Below, piece by piece: positions 37,206 through 46,218 of a DNA stretch of 64,000 nucleotides (position 1 is its first letter; each line of letters opens with the position of its first letter). The translations under genes and the position numbers were made by a program. A model generated the notes under the pieces. It had not been told where the DNA came from and ran no database searches. It saw only the letters and a list, made by a program, of their open reading frames with translations. Origin of the DNA: Fibrivirga algicola (GTDB taxonomy: Bacteria; Bacteroidota; Bacteroidia; Cytophagales; Spirosomataceae); the NCBI RefSeq assembly GCF_011742925.1, contig NZ_WAEL01000006.1, positions 1-64,000 of the forward strand, written 5' to 3'.

Positions 37206-37643
37206 ATGAAACAAGCCTTACTTTTCAGCACCTTACTGCTAGTTACGGCCGCCTGTGGCCGGAGCAACGACGTTGCGCCAACGTTGGCGAGCGAGGTGTC
37301 AGGTACGTACCTGACCAACGGCTTCCTGGATTACCTCTGCATTGCGCTCCCCCCCGACAAAATGCCCACGGCCACGCTGACGCCCGAAACCGATGCTGCT
37401 GTAACGCTCACGTACCTGACCAAGTACCCAGCAACGAAAGCGCAAACGTTTACGCACCTGCAACTGAAGCGTATGGCCGACAACAGCATCCAGTTGTCGC
37501 AGCAAGGTCAGGTACTAGGCACCGTCCAACCCGACCGCGCTTTCAATGCCAACGGCATGGAGCGGCAAGCCCTTGTGCTGCGCGTTCAGACCAACGCCAA
37601 CGATCCGCAAACCGCCATAACCTTCACCGGTGCGAAAGAGTAA
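37206..37643 (+). CDS. small lipoprotein of unknown function
   Basis: About 145 residues. KQALLFSTLLLVTAACGR is a clear lipoprotein signal with lipobox TAAC. The mature part is Thr- and Ala-rich (ATLTPETDAAVTLTYLTKYP) with no recognised domain. Start 37206 is chosen to place the signal peptide at the N-terminus; the frame is open to 37164. No partner gene is evident. Confidence 0.68.
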   Translation: MKQALLFSTLLLVTAACGRSNDVAPTLASEVSGTYLTNGFLDYLCIALPPDKMPTATLTPETDAAVTLTYLTKYPATKAQTFTHLQLKRMADNSIQLSQQGQVLGTVQPDRAFNANGMERQALVLRVQTNANDPQTAITFTGAKE

Positions 37644-37712
37644 CGCACCTGCTATGTGGTGATATGCAAGGTCTTTGCGCTAGTCTCTTCGACAGCAAAA
37701 TAGTGAGTCAAA

Positions 37713-37754
37713 AACGAGAAATGCCGTTCCTAAGTAGGAACGGCATTTCTCGTT
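37713..37754. terminator. terminator with 20-bp perfect arms
   Basis: Arms 37713-37732 and 37735-37754 are perfect complements (AACGAGAAATGCCGTTCCTA) around AG. Between the convergent lipoprotein and fadN-like genes. Confidence 0.87.
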
Positions 37755-37796
37755 ACAATTCGTGTAAATCAAGTCTAACTTCGCGTCGGCCGCGTA

Positions 37797-40232
37797 CTAA
37801 TTCCGCAGAGGCTTACCACCTTGAAGCAGGCTTTGGATGCGCTCCAGCGTCTTCTTTTCACCGGTTAGCGATAGGAAGGCTTCGCGCTCCAGGTCGAGAA
37901 GGTACTTTTCTGTTACGTTCTGCGGAGAGCTCAGGTCACCGCCGCAGATAACGTAGGCTAGCTTATCGGCAATTTTCAGATCGTGTTCTGATATGAACCG
38001 GCCCATTTTCATAGCCGTGATCCCTGCTTTAAACAGCGCGATGCCGGTTTTGCCCTGCACCCGAATATCATTCCGCTGTTTTGGCTGCGTGTAACCATTC
38101 TCCGCCAATTCAATAGCTACCTGCTTAGCTTCGGCGATCTGACGGCTGCGGTTCAGCACGATCTGCGCTGAGGGCAACAGGTAATTCATCTCGCGGGCTT
38201 CCTGCGCTGAGGTCGACACTTTCGCCGTGGCTATGTTCATGTAGGCGGCTTGCAGGATGTTGAGCTCGGGGTCACCGGTTTGGTAGAGGTCTGAGCAGCG
38301 GGCGGCCATTTCTTTGGTGCCACCACCTGCCGGAATCAGGCCCACGCCCACTTCCACCAGACCCATGTACGTTTCTGAGTGTGCCACCACGCGATCGCAG
38401 TGGAGGTTCAGTTCGCAACCGCCGCCCAAGGCCAGTGAGTGAGGCGCACCCACCACCGGAATAGACGAGTACCGCGCCCGCATCATGCTCTGCTGGAACT
38501 GCGAGATCATCAGGTTGATCTCGTCGTATTCCTGCTCCAGCGCAAACATGAACAGCGTCGCCAGATTAGCCCCCGCCGAAAACGCCTCGGTCGATTCATT
38601 ACCGATCACCAAACCACGGAAGTCTTTCTCGGCCAGTGCAATCGCCTTGTTCAGGCCCTCGATCACTTCCGCGCCGAAGGTGTTCATCTTCGACCGGAAT
38701 TCGAGGTTGATAATGCCGTCGCCCAGATCGTAAATGGCTGATCCGGCATTTTTCCAGATCACGTTGTCGCTCAGGCTTTCAAGAATGATGAACGACTCGG
38801 TGCCCGGAATGGTCTTGTAGGCCTTCGCTGTGATGTCGTAATACTGCTTCTTGCCCTTTTCAGTTTTGTAGAAGCTGGTAGCACCGCTGGCGGCCATGTC
38901 GTAGACCCACTGCGCAGGCTTTGTGCCCAGCTTTTCCATCATATCGATACCGGCCTGCAACCCAATGGCGTCCCAGGTTTCGAACAGGCCCATCTGCCAG
39001 CCAAAGCCCGCTTTAATGGCTTCATCGATCTTAAACAGTTCATCGGCTACTTCGGGAATCCGGTTCGTGGCGTACTGAAAAGCGTCGGAGAAGGTGCGGC
39101 GGTAGAATTCGCCCGCTTTGTCGGTGCCGGCCAGCAGAACCGAAAACCGCTTCCGCAGGCTCTCGATAGCTTTGGTGCTCTCCAGCGTAGCAAACTTTAC
39201 TTTCTGCGAGGGTTCGTAGGCAAATGTTTTTAGGTTCAGCGCCAGAATAAGCGTCTTTCCTTTCTCATCTTTTGTCTTTTTGTAGAAACCCTGACCGGTT
39301 TTGTCGCCAAGCCATTTGTTATCACTCAGCTTCTGCATCACCGACGGCAGTTCAAACGCCTTATGCGACTCGTCGTACTCCAGTTTTACCAGATTGCTTG
39401 CCACGTTGACGGTCGTATCCAGACCCACTACGTCTGACAGCCGGAACGTACCTGACTTAGGCCGACCAACCACTGGGCCGGTTAGCTTGTCGACTTCCTC
39501 CACGCTGAGGCCCATTTCTTCGGCTACGCGGATGGTCTGCACCATAGCGTAGATGCCGAGCCGGTTAGCAATGAAGCCGGGTGTGTCTTTGCAAAGAACC
39601 GTGGTTTTACCCAGATATAGATCACCGTAGCTCATCAGGAAATCAATGATGGCGGGGTCGGTATCGGGGCCAGGAATGATCTCGAGCAGGCGCAGGTAAC
39701 GCGGCGGGTTGAAGAAGTGGGTACCGCAGAAGTGACGACGGAAATCCTCGCTACGGCCTTCGGCCAGCAGGTGCATTGGAATCCCCGAGGTATTGCTGGT
39801 AATCAACGTACCTGGCTTGCGGAACTGTTCAACGCGCTCGTACAATGACCGTTTGATATCGAGTCGCTCCACGATCACCTCAATCACCCAGTCGTAACTG
39901 GCGATGTCTTTCAGGTTATCGTCAAAATTGCCCAGTTTCACGCGATCGGCAAATTTGGGGCTGTAGAGCGAGGCAGGTGTAGCTTTCAACGTGGCCTGCC
40001 AGGCATCACTAACCATCCGGTTCCGAACGGCTGGGCTGTCAGTGGTCAGTCCTTTGGCGGCTTCAGCAGCGTTCGGTTCGCGCGGAACCATATCGAGCAG
40101 CAGAACGTCGACGCCAATATTGGCGAAATGGGCCGCAATGCGCGACCCCATAATGCCCGAGCCAAGCACGGCTACACGCCGGATGCTACGGTTCTTCTGG
40201 GTTGTTTTGGGTTTTTCGAGTGTTGCTTCCAT
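37797..40232 (-). CDS. fadN: 3-hydroxyacyl-CoA dehydrogenase / enoyl-CoA hydratase fusion (FadN type)
   Basis: 811 residues. The NAD-binding VAVLGSGIMGSRIAAHFAN and the 3HCDH active-site region TSNTSGIPMH are N-terminal. An enoyl-CoA hydratase domain lies near residues 530-700, with GNESTEAFSAGANLATL, GGGCELNLHCDR and glutamate-bearing VEVGVGLIPAGGG. This order (dehydrogenase first) is FadN of Bacillus, not FadB. It catalyses two steps of fatty-acid beta-oxidation. A MarR gene lies upstream in the same direction. The thiolase (fadA) and acyl-CoA dehydrogenase that often follow are absent here. Confidence 0.9.
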   Translation of the reverse strand: MEATLEKPKTTQKNRSIRRVAVLGSGIMGSRIAAHFANIGVDVLLLDMVPREPNAAEAAKGLTTDSPAVRNRMVSDAWQATLKATPASLYSPKFADRVKLGNFDDNLKDIASYDWVIEVIVERLDIKRSLYERVEQFRKPGTLITSNTSGIPMHLLAEGRSEDFRRHFCGTHFFNPPRYLRLLEIIPGPDTDPAIIDFLMSYGDLYLGKTTVLCKDTPGFIANRLGIYAMVQTIRVAEEMGLSVEEVDKLTGPVVGRPKSGTFRLSDVVGLDTTVNVASNLVKLEYDESHKAFELPSVMQKLSDNKWLGDKTGQGFYKKTKDEKGKTLILALNLKTFAYEPSQKVKFATLESTKAIESLRKRFSVLLAGTDKAGEFYRRTFSDAFQYATNRIPEVADELFKIDEAIKAGFGWQMGLFETWDAIGLQAGIDMMEKLGTKPAQWVYDMAASGATSFYKTEKGKKQYYDITAKAYKTIPGTESFIILESLSDNVIWKNAGSAIYDLGDGIINLEFRSKMNTFGAEVIEGLNKAIALAEKDFRGLVIGNESTEAFSAGANLATLFMFALEQEYDEINLMISQFQQSMMRARYSSIPVVGAPHSLALGGGCELNLHCDRVVAHSETYMGLVEVGVGLIPAGGGTKEMAARCSDLYQTGDPELNILQAAYMNIATAKVSTSAQEAREMNYLLPSAQIVLNRSRQIAEAKQVAIELAENGYTQPKQRNDIRVQGKTGIALFKAGITAMKMGRFISEHDLKIADKLAYVICGGDLSSPQNVTEKYLLDLEREAFLSLTGEKKTLERIQSLLQGGKPLRN

Positions 40233-40423
40233 GAGAAGGGTGTTGGCAGATTAATATGGGTTTATGGCACGCGGATACCGTGTGTCAGTAAGTGTTTGCC
40301 CGGCTTTGGATGGAAGCTGGTTTGCTCTTACGTCAGCCAGCATCCACTTCAAGCCAAAATATGTACGTCCTGCCGTTTCGGCGAATCCTTTTAGATCTGT
40401 TTAATCCGCGTACTAATGCATAG

Positions 40424-40894
40424 TTATAGAACGTCTTCGATTGGGGCGTTGCTGGCTTTTAGTTTGATGTTTTCTTCTTCCACAATCAGGTTGATTTCCT
40501 TGATGACGTCGAAGAAAACAACCAGCTTATCGAGCGGTATTTTCTCCCGAACCATCTTGTTGAATTCGATAACGCCTTCACGGGCCATCTCGCGTTTGAT
40601 TTTGCCTTCTTCCGTGAGGTAAATGCGCACGAACCGCTTGTCTGACTTGTCAGTCTCGCGCCGAATCAGGCCGCGTTCTTCCAGCGTTTTCAGCATCCTG
40701 ACCAGGCTCCGTGGTTCCATGCCTAGTAGCGGGCCGATCTTGGTAGCGGGTGTACCCTGCTCAGCGTCGATGTTGAGTAGCACGTACCCCGTAGCCATCG
40801 TCAGATCGAACCGGGCCGCGTGGGCATTGTACATCCTGGAAATGGCGTGCCAACCCCACTTCAGGTGAAAATCAACGGTTTTCTCTTTCTTCAT
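40424..40894 (-). CDS. MarR-family transcriptional regulator
   Basis: 156 residues with the winged-helix DNA-binding region (GTPATKIGPLLGMEPRSLVR, MLKTLEERGLIRRETDKSDK, RFVRIYLTEEGKIKREM). It lies upstream of the fadN-like gene in the same direction, so it may regulate fatty-acid degradation and itself. A perfect 16-bp palindrome lies 65 bp upstream. The 191 bp between it and fadN show no other feature. Confidence 0.88.
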   Translation of the reverse strand: MKKEKTVDFHLKWGWHAISRMYNAHAARFDLTMATGYVLLNIDAEQGTPATKIGPLLGMEPRSLVRMLKTLEERGLIRRETDKSDKRFVRIYLTEEGKIKREMAREGVIEFNKMVREKIPLDKLVVFFDVIKEINLIVEEENIKLKASNAPIEDVL

Positions 40895-40934
40895 AGCGGA
40901 TGTCGCCTGCCCAACAGCTAGTTGTTCAGTTAGA

Positions 40935-40942
40935 CAAAACTA
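40935..40942 (-). promoter_or_regulatory. possible marR -7 box
   Basis: TAGTTTTG on the minus strand fits TAnnTTTG, 41 bp before the MarR start. The palindrome at 40959-40974 lies where the -33 region would be. Confidence 0.45.
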
Positions 40943-40958
40943 CGAAATTTTCAAAAAT

Positions 40959-40974
40959 AGTATGCATGCATACT
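40959..40974. promoter_or_regulatory. candidate MarR operator, 16-bp perfect palindrome
   Basis: AGTATGCATGCATACT is a perfect palindrome, as MarR dimers usually bind. It lies 17 bp upstream of the candidate -7 box on the minus strand, where a bound repressor would block RNA polymerase. Confidence 0.6.
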
Positions 40975-41056
40975 GATTACCTTTAGTGGTTTGCTGGATT
41001 GGTCGAACTCTAGAAAGAATTAAACTAATTTTATGGTTTGACCAAATGAAAGAGAA

Positions 41057-41200
41057 ATGGAAAATCGGAAGAAATACATGCTTCTAATGCTAATAACTTT
41101 CGTTAGTGCAGCTACTGCTCTCTTCTTGATGGAATATGGTACTTTTTCAAAGGATAGAGTGGAAGTCGTTACTCCGAAGAGAATTAGGGCAAATAAATAA
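41057..41200 (+). CDS. possible small membrane protein, 47 aa
   Basis: The frame starts MENRKKYMLLMLITF and ends VVTPKRIRANK. One hydrophobic helix (YMLLMLITFVSAATALFLM) is flanked by basic residues, so it would sit in the inner membrane. It is the only plausible content of the 414-bp gap between marR and the 42-residue lipoprotein. Coding status is uncertain without comparison. Confidence 0.35.
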   Translation: MENRKKYMLLMLITFVSAATALFLMEYGTFSKDRVEVVTPKRIRANK

Positions 41201-41248
41201 AGTCAAGTTTTGTTTTTTGCTGATAACCAAGGTATATCATACGAAGGC

Positions 41249-41300
41249 TACAAACGGAAAAAGGTGACTGGATCGATCCAGTCACCTTTTTCCGTTTGTA
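41249..41300. terminator. terminator, perfect 52-bp palindrome
   Basis: Arms of 26 bp (41249-41274 / 41275-41300) are perfect complements centred on GATCGATC. It ends the small lipoprotein transcript from the right. The perfect symmetry means both strands here encode nearly identical peptides, which creates two artefactual short open frames. Confidence 0.87.
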
Positions 41301-41308
41301 AACGGCTA

Positions 41309-41437
41309 TTACGCTGCCCGTGTAACGGCGGGCTTGGCTTGCTTGGCACTTCCGTAGGCCGGGCAAACGCCTTTGCGGGCGCAGGCACCCATTGAGAGCA
41401 ACAGTACGGCACTCGCTAAGATCACTACCTTTTTCAT
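41309..41437 (-). CDS. very small lipoprotein, 42 aa
   Basis: The frame reads MKKVVILASAVLLLSMGACA and ends AKPAVTRAA. It has a lipoprotein signal with lipobox (SMGAC) and only about 23 mature residues, including the motif CPAYG. It begins 13 bp after the end of the decarboxylase gene and ends at a strong terminator, so it is co-transcribed with it. Similar CPAY-containing micro-lipoproteins occur in Cytophagales from memory, but I cannot verify this. Confidence 0.65.
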   Translation of the reverse strand: MKKVVILASAVLLLSMGACARKGVCPAYGSAKQAKPAVTRAA

Positions 41438-41450
41438 GAGTTTGATTTGG

Positions 41451-42947
41451 TTAATTCTCTTCTTTCACTAATTCAGGCTGTAATTCGGCGAGTTCATCTG
41501 CTTCTTCAGCTGCCTGTGCAGCTTCCAGTTCAGTTGGCTGCGGTAAATTGGTAGGCGTGTAGCCCAATATTTTCAACATCGACTCGCTGTGCTGCTCCGG
41601 CGCAAACAGGCGCGTGCGGAGGTTGCCTTCCTCGTCTTTGTCGACAATGACGTGTTGTGGTGCCGGAATCAAACAGTGCTGAATGCCGCCGTATCCGCCA
41701 AGCGATTCCTGGTACGCACCCGTGTGGAACAGGCCCACATATTGATCTTCCGTTTCCTGATCGAAAATAGGTAAGTAAAGATCAGCCGAGTGTACTTCGG
41801 TATTATAAAAATCGTGCGAATCGCAGGTAAGCCCACCCAAATTTACTTTCTGGTAGGGATTATCCCAGTTATTCACTGACAGCATAATGTACTTCTGTCC
41901 CAAGCCCCACGAGTCGGGCAGTTGCGTGATGAACGAACCGTCGATCATGTACCACAACTCCTTGTCGTTCTGAAGTTTCTGGTCAATCACCTTGTATATA
42001 ACGGCGCCACTCTCCCCTACCGTATACGAACCGAACTCGGTGAAGATATGCGGCACAGGTACGTTGTTCTTGTTGCAGATCCACTGAATCGATTCCACGA
42101 TCTGGTCGATCATGGCCTGGTAGTCGTACGAGAACTGGAACGAGGTCTGGATGGGTAATCCGCCGCCGATATCGATGCTGTCGAGGTCCGGGCAGATTTT
42201 CCGCAATTCGCAGTATTTGTACATGAACCGGCTCAGCTCACTCCAATAATACGCGCTGTCTTTCACGCCCGTATTGATGAAGAAGTGCAACATTTTCAGT
42301 TTGAACTTGCTGCTATTCTGAATCTTGCTCTTGTACAGCTCGTTGATGTCGCTGTAGCGAATACCAAGCCGCGACGTATAGAACGCGAAGTTTGGTTCTT
42401 CATCCGTTGCAATTCGGATGCCAAGATTCACCGATTCGGCCGTTACCGAGTCTTCGTAGGCTTCAATTTCCTTCAGGTTATCCAGAATAGGAAACACGTT
42501 GAAACCTTCGTTGATGAGCTCGCTGATATACTGCGTGTAGAGTGGCCGTTTGTAGCCGTTGCAGATGATGTATGTGCTCTTGTTGATCTTACCGCTCCGG
42601 TACAACTCCCGAATAATGGGAATATCAAACGCCGATGAGGTCTCGAGGTGCACGTTGTTTTTAAGCACCTCGTCGAGCACAAACCGGAAGTGCGACGACT
42701 TGGTGCAATAGCAATACGTGTAATTGCCTTTGTAATTATAGCGCTTCATCGCGTTCTTAAACAGCGACTTAGCCTGATCAATATGTTCCGAAATTTTCGG
42801 CAGGTACGTCAGTTTAAGCGGGGTGCCATACTGCTTTACAATGTCCATCAGGGGTACATTGTTGAACAACAGGTGGTTGTTCTCGACGTTGAACTCCAAG
42901 GTTGGGAATTCAAAAGTCTGGTCAATCAGGTCGTAGTACGTCTTCAT
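41451..42947 (-). CDS. speA: biosynthetic arginine decarboxylase-like (fold III PLP) enzyme
   Basis: About 498 residues. The PLP lysine is in NYTYCYCTKSSHFRF, the glycine-rich phosphate loop in DSIDIGGGLPIQ, and the second-domain active-site CDSHD in GLTCDSHDFY. These define the alanine-racemase-fold decarboxylases (DapDC/ODC/ADC group). The Bacteroidota arginine-decarboxylase group is the best fit, making agmatine for polyamines; another basic amino-acid substrate is possible. Start 42947 (MKTYYDLIDQTFEFP) follows family style; the frame is open to 43031. Confidence 0.78.
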   Translation of the reverse strand: MKTYYDLIDQTFEFPTLEFNVENNHLLFNNVPLMDIVKQYGTPLKLTYLPKISEHIDQAKSLFKNAMKRYNYKGNYTYCYCTKSSHFRFVLDEVLKNNVHLETSSAFDIPIIRELYRSGKINKSTYIICNGYKRPLYTQYISELINEGFNVFPILDNLKEIEAYEDSVTAESVNLGIRIATDEEPNFAFYTSRLGIRYSDINELYKSKIQNSSKFKLKMLHFFINTGVKDSAYYWSELSRFMYKYCELRKICPDLDSIDIGGGLPIQTSFQFSYDYQAMIDQIVESIQWICNKNNVPVPHIFTEFGSYTVGESGAVIYKVIDQKLQNDKELWYMIDGSFITQLPDSWGLGQKYIMLSVNNWDNPYQKVNLGGLTCDSHDFYNTEVHSADLYLPIFDQETEDQYVGLFHTGAYQESLGGYGGIQHCLIPAPQHVIVDKDEEGNLRTRLFAPEQHSESMLKILGYTPTNLPQPTELEAAQAAEEADELAELQPELVKEEN

Positions 42948-43081
42948 CCCTGCGGTCAGCGCATAAAGAATTTGTTCGTGGTTAATGAAAAAACGGGTCG
43001 CGAAAGTGGGGCTAATTTTGGTGTCATGCAAGTATGCCCCATCTGCAAAGTAGAAAACGCATTTACGGAGGGTTTGATTCT

Positions 43082-44290
43082 ATGACGTTACGTTTTTTGG
43101 GGAAACTTTGGCTGTTAATTGTGGTGAACCTTGTTCTAGGTGGTCGCTCTGTAAGGGCGGCCGCGATGGGTTATCCCCTGTTAGGCTGCCAGGACCACGT
43201 ATTTATGGCGGGTGGATACACGCTGGATAACCACAATTCACAGACCAATAGCTATTTGATAGGTCGACATTCGGAAAATGAATCCTATGTACAGGATTCT
43301 CTATTGAGCCGGAAGCGGACGCTCACGATTAATGCGGCGCAAGGATATTCCAACGTGTCGACAAACCAGCCGTATAGCTTTCGCCGTGGATTGATGGGTA
43401 CGACGTTCATCGTCACGCTGTATGCACCAGACAGCCTGACCGCACAACGTGCCTACAAGGCTGTTTCGGCACGTATGGATACGCTGAACCAGATTATGAG
43501 CGATTACCTGGACGGGTCGGAATTGAACTTATTGTCGGAAACGAGTGGGCAGGGCCGCTGGGTACATGTTTCTCCGACGCTGTTCGACGTGCTGATGAAG
43601 GCCAAAACCATTGCCCGGCAGTCCGGTGGACGATATGACCCGACAATTGGGCCGTTGTCGCAGTTGTGGCGACGGGCGGTGCGACAGCGTACCCGGGGCG
43701 AGTTTGCCTTTCCGGATGCAAACCAACGTCGTAAAGCGCGCCGGGCTGTTTCATGGCGCTACATTGAACTGGATCCGGGTAGTCAGTCAGTACGGTTACG
43801 GAAGTCCGGTATGCGGCTCGATCTGGGTGGAATTGGGCAGGGATTCGCCATCGATGAAGCGCAGAAAGTGCTTCATCAGCACGGTATCTACGTTTTCCTG
43901 CTCGATATTGGCGGCGATATTCTGGTTGGTGATCCACCACCTACACAGCCCGAAGGCTGGCGCATTGGCTTGCCCAAAGGTAGCCACGCCGACGCGGGCC
44001 ACGCCAGAGCTGAGGCTGACTCGGTCATTTATCTGAAAAATGCTGCCATCACCACTTCCGGCGATACAGAGCGGCATCTGGATATCAACGGTCGACGGTA
44101 TTCACACATCATGAATCCGAAAACAGGTTTGGGGCTGCGGCACTTTGTGCAGGCCACCGTTCAGGCGCCCACAGGTACGTATGCTGATGCGTTAACGAAG
44201 GTATTCAGTGTAGCTAGGCCCGGCCAACGAAAGCGATTGCAGCGCACGTTTCCCGAAGCAAGAGTCTGGATCAGAGAGAAAAAGGGGTAA
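43082..44290 (+). CDS. apbE: FAD:protein FMN transferase
   Basis: About 402 residues. A transmembrane or signal segment (LRFLGKLWLLIVVNLVLGG) precedes the ApbE domain. Motifs are GLMGTTFIVTLYAP, YDPTIGPLSQLWRR, LDLGGIGQGFAIDEA, LLDIGGDILVGD and ITTSGDTERHLDINGRRYSHIM. ApbE attaches FMN to threonines of redox subunits such as RnfG/NqrC. Between signal and domain lie about 70 residues of unknown sequence (QDHVFMAGGYTLDNHNSQTN), longer than usual. Divergent from the decarboxylase; no rnf or nqr genes are nearby. Confidence 0.88.
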   Translation: MTLRFLGKLWLLIVVNLVLGGRSVRAAAMGYPLLGCQDHVFMAGGYTLDNHNSQTNSYLIGRHSENESYVQDSLLSRKRTLTINAAQGYSNVSTNQPYSFRRGLMGTTFIVTLYAPDSLTAQRAYKAVSARMDTLNQIMSDYLDGSELNLLSETSGQGRWVHVSPTLFDVLMKAKTIARQSGGRYDPTIGPLSQLWRRAVRQRTRGEFAFPDANQRRKARRAVSWRYIELDPGSQSVRLRKSGMRLDLGGIGQGFAIDEAQKVLHQHGIYVFLLDIGGDILVGDPPPTQPEGWRIGLPKGSHADAGHARAEADSVIYLKNAAITTSGDTERHLDINGRRYSHIMNPKTGLGLRHFVQATVQAPTGTYADALTKVFSVARPGQRKRLQRTFPEARVWIREKKG

Positions 44291-44397
44291 AACAAACTTT
44301 AACACAGAGTTACCACCGAGCTACGTAGCGTTTTGGTCATTAGTACGAGTAAAAGAAGCGCTGATTATAGCTACTTCCCCGCTCATCCTATTTCACA

Positions 44398-45066
44398 ATG
44401 CCCTCAGCAAAGCCGTACCAATCTTTACGCCCTATGCTCCATCTTCACAATTTCCAGAAATCGTACGGGGAACGGCCCATTCTAACCATTCCTAACTGGC
44501 AGTTACCACCGGGCATTCACTGGCTGAAAGGACCAAACGGAGCCGGAAAAACTACGCTGTTTCGTTCTATTGCCGGTATGCTGCCTCACGAAGGATCGGT
44601 GAGACTGAACGAGTTGGACAGTCGGCTTGATGGCGTAGCGTATCGGTTGAAGGTCAATTACGCCGAAGCCGAACCAACCTTCCCGCCTTTCCTGACTGCC
44701 CATGAGTTGATTATGTGGGTGGCTAATGCCAAACAGGCTCCCGCCGGCCAAGCCGAAGTATTGATTGATGCTTTTGGGATAGGAACGTATCAGCATACGC
44801 CCGTGAGTACGTATTCGAGCGGAATGCTCAAGAAAACGTCGCTGATTATGGCATTCCTGGGCCAGCCTACGCTGATTTTACTGGATGAACCCCTGGTTAC
44901 GCTTGATGTGGCAGCTACACAAACGGTGGCCGATCTGATTCATAAAGCCCGGTTTGCCGGGGTGAATTTTTTGCTATCATCTCATCAGGCGATGGAAACG
45001 GCACAACTACCAATCGACTCCATTTGGCAGGTAGCTGATGAAACTGTAACACCCGCCACCGTATGA
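44398..45066 (+). CDS. ABC transporter ATP-binding protein
   Basis: 222 residues. Walker A GPNGAGKTTLFRSIAG, Walker B LILLDEPLVTLD and H-loop LLSSHQ are intact. The signature is YSSGMLKKTSL, a variant of LSGGQ common in exporter ATPases. ATG at 44434 (MLHLHNFQKSYGE) is an alternative start. Its partner permease overlaps it by 4 bp. Substrate unknown. Confidence 0.88.
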   Translation: MPSAKPYQSLRPMLHLHNFQKSYGERPILTIPNWQLPPGIHWLKGPNGAGKTTLFRSIAGMLPHEGSVRLNELDSRLDGVAYRLKVNYAEAEPTFPPFLTAHELIMWVANAKQAPAGQAEVLIDAFGIGTYQHTPVSTYSSGMLKKTSLIMAFLGQPTLILLDEPLVTLDVAATQTVADLIHKARFAGVNFLLSSHQAMETAQLPIDSIWQVADETVTPATV

Positions 45067-46205
45067 GGCTGAGTCAATTCAGATCTGTTTACACTGTTCT
45101 GACTAAAACGCTGGTCTATCCCTTTTACCGGCAACAGGCGGGATTACTGTGGATGGTTGGTCTGCTAGCGGGGGGCTTTATGCGGGGAAGTGATCACATT
45201 GCGCTGGCAACCTACGCTGTTTCATCGGCTGTTGTGCTGGGGTTGTATGTCGCTGTCTGGCTAGCCTACACGTTGCTGGCTACGCGTTTTGCCGTTAGTA
45301 TGATCAGCCGCTACGACGTGCTCCTTCACCTGCGGCTGTTTCCGGCTGTTGGCCGCTGGGCAGGATTGGGCGTGACGCAACTCATGCTAATGGGCCCAGC
45401 ATTGGCTTATGCACTATTTGTAGGGCGAGTTGCGCTCCAGGAAAAACAGGTCTGGGCTGTTGGATTCCTCGCCGGTAGTTTGTTACTGATCTGGGCGGGC
45501 AGTCTGTTCTGGTATGAATACGCGCTGCGCCATCCAAATCCGGTAAGTCGGTGGGCTGTTTGGGGCAACAGGCTGCGTAGGTACGTTCGTACGCCGTATG
45601 GCCTGTTTTATTTGCGACATCTGGTCAATCAGGAGGCAACGCTCTTCTGGCGAACTAAGCTGGGTACGGGACTTGTCTGGATCGGTATTCTGAAGCTATA
45701 CGCCACCGACCACTATCGGATTAACCTCTTCCGAACACCCGACTATGACCTTCGATTGATTGGTCTGGGAGCATTGCTGGTTGGTTTGGGCCACGCCACG
45801 GTGGTGTATGAACATTACCGCTTCGAACACCGCTGGCTGTCGATCTACCGTAATATGCCCATGCCTAACTGGCAACGCTGGGCGAACTACGCGGGGCAGT
45901 TTGCGCTGCTTCTACTCCCCGAAGTCCTGCTCCTACTCTATCACTTGCCGACTGACCAGCCCCTGTGGCAATCCCTCGGTGCATGGACCTTTGGCGTGAG
46001 TTTACTTAGTCTGCAACACGGTTTGCTGCTGCGCGTACACCGTACGCCCGATCGGACGATGACGTACCTGTATATCATGCTGATTGCTTATTTTCTGCTC
46101 GTCATGTTCCGCATTCCAATCTGGGTGCTGGCTGTCGTGAATCTGCTCGCATCGGGCTGGCTGTTCCGGCAATATTACTGGACATCAGCCTGGGAAGGGG
46201 AATGA
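45063..46205 (+). CDS. multi-pass membrane protein, ABC permease partner
   Basis: 380 residues with about eight to ten hydrophobic helices and basic loops. The ATGA overlap with the ATPase shows they are one unit, so it should be the membrane half of the exporter. I recognise no named family in the sequence. Substrate unknown. Confidence 0.75.
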   Translation: MRLSQFRSVYTVLTKTLVYPFYRQQAGLLWMVGLLAGGFMRGSDHIALATYAVSSAVVLGLYVAVWLAYTLLATRFAVSMISRYDVLLHLRLFPAVGRWAGLGVTQLMLMGPALAYALFVGRVALQEKQVWAVGFLAGSLLLIWAGSLFWYEYALRHPNPVSRWAVWGNRLRRYVRTPYGLFYLRHLVNQEATLFWRTKLGTGLVWIGILKLYATDHYRINLFRTPDYDLRLIGLGALLVGLGHATVVYEHYRFEHRWLSIYRNMPMPNWQRWANYAGQFALLLLPEVLLLLYHLPTDQPLWQSLGAWTFGVSLLSLQHGLLLRVHRTPDRTMTYLYIMLIAYFLLVMFRIPIWVLAVVNLLASGWLFRQYYWTSAWEGE

Positions 46206-46218
46206 TTCTTCAAGGAAA

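Noticed and set aside
41184-41395. Two overlapping short open frames on opposite strands encoding nearly the same peptide
   Set aside because: They arise from the perfect palindrome at 41249-41300, which reads the same on both strands; neither looks like a gene.
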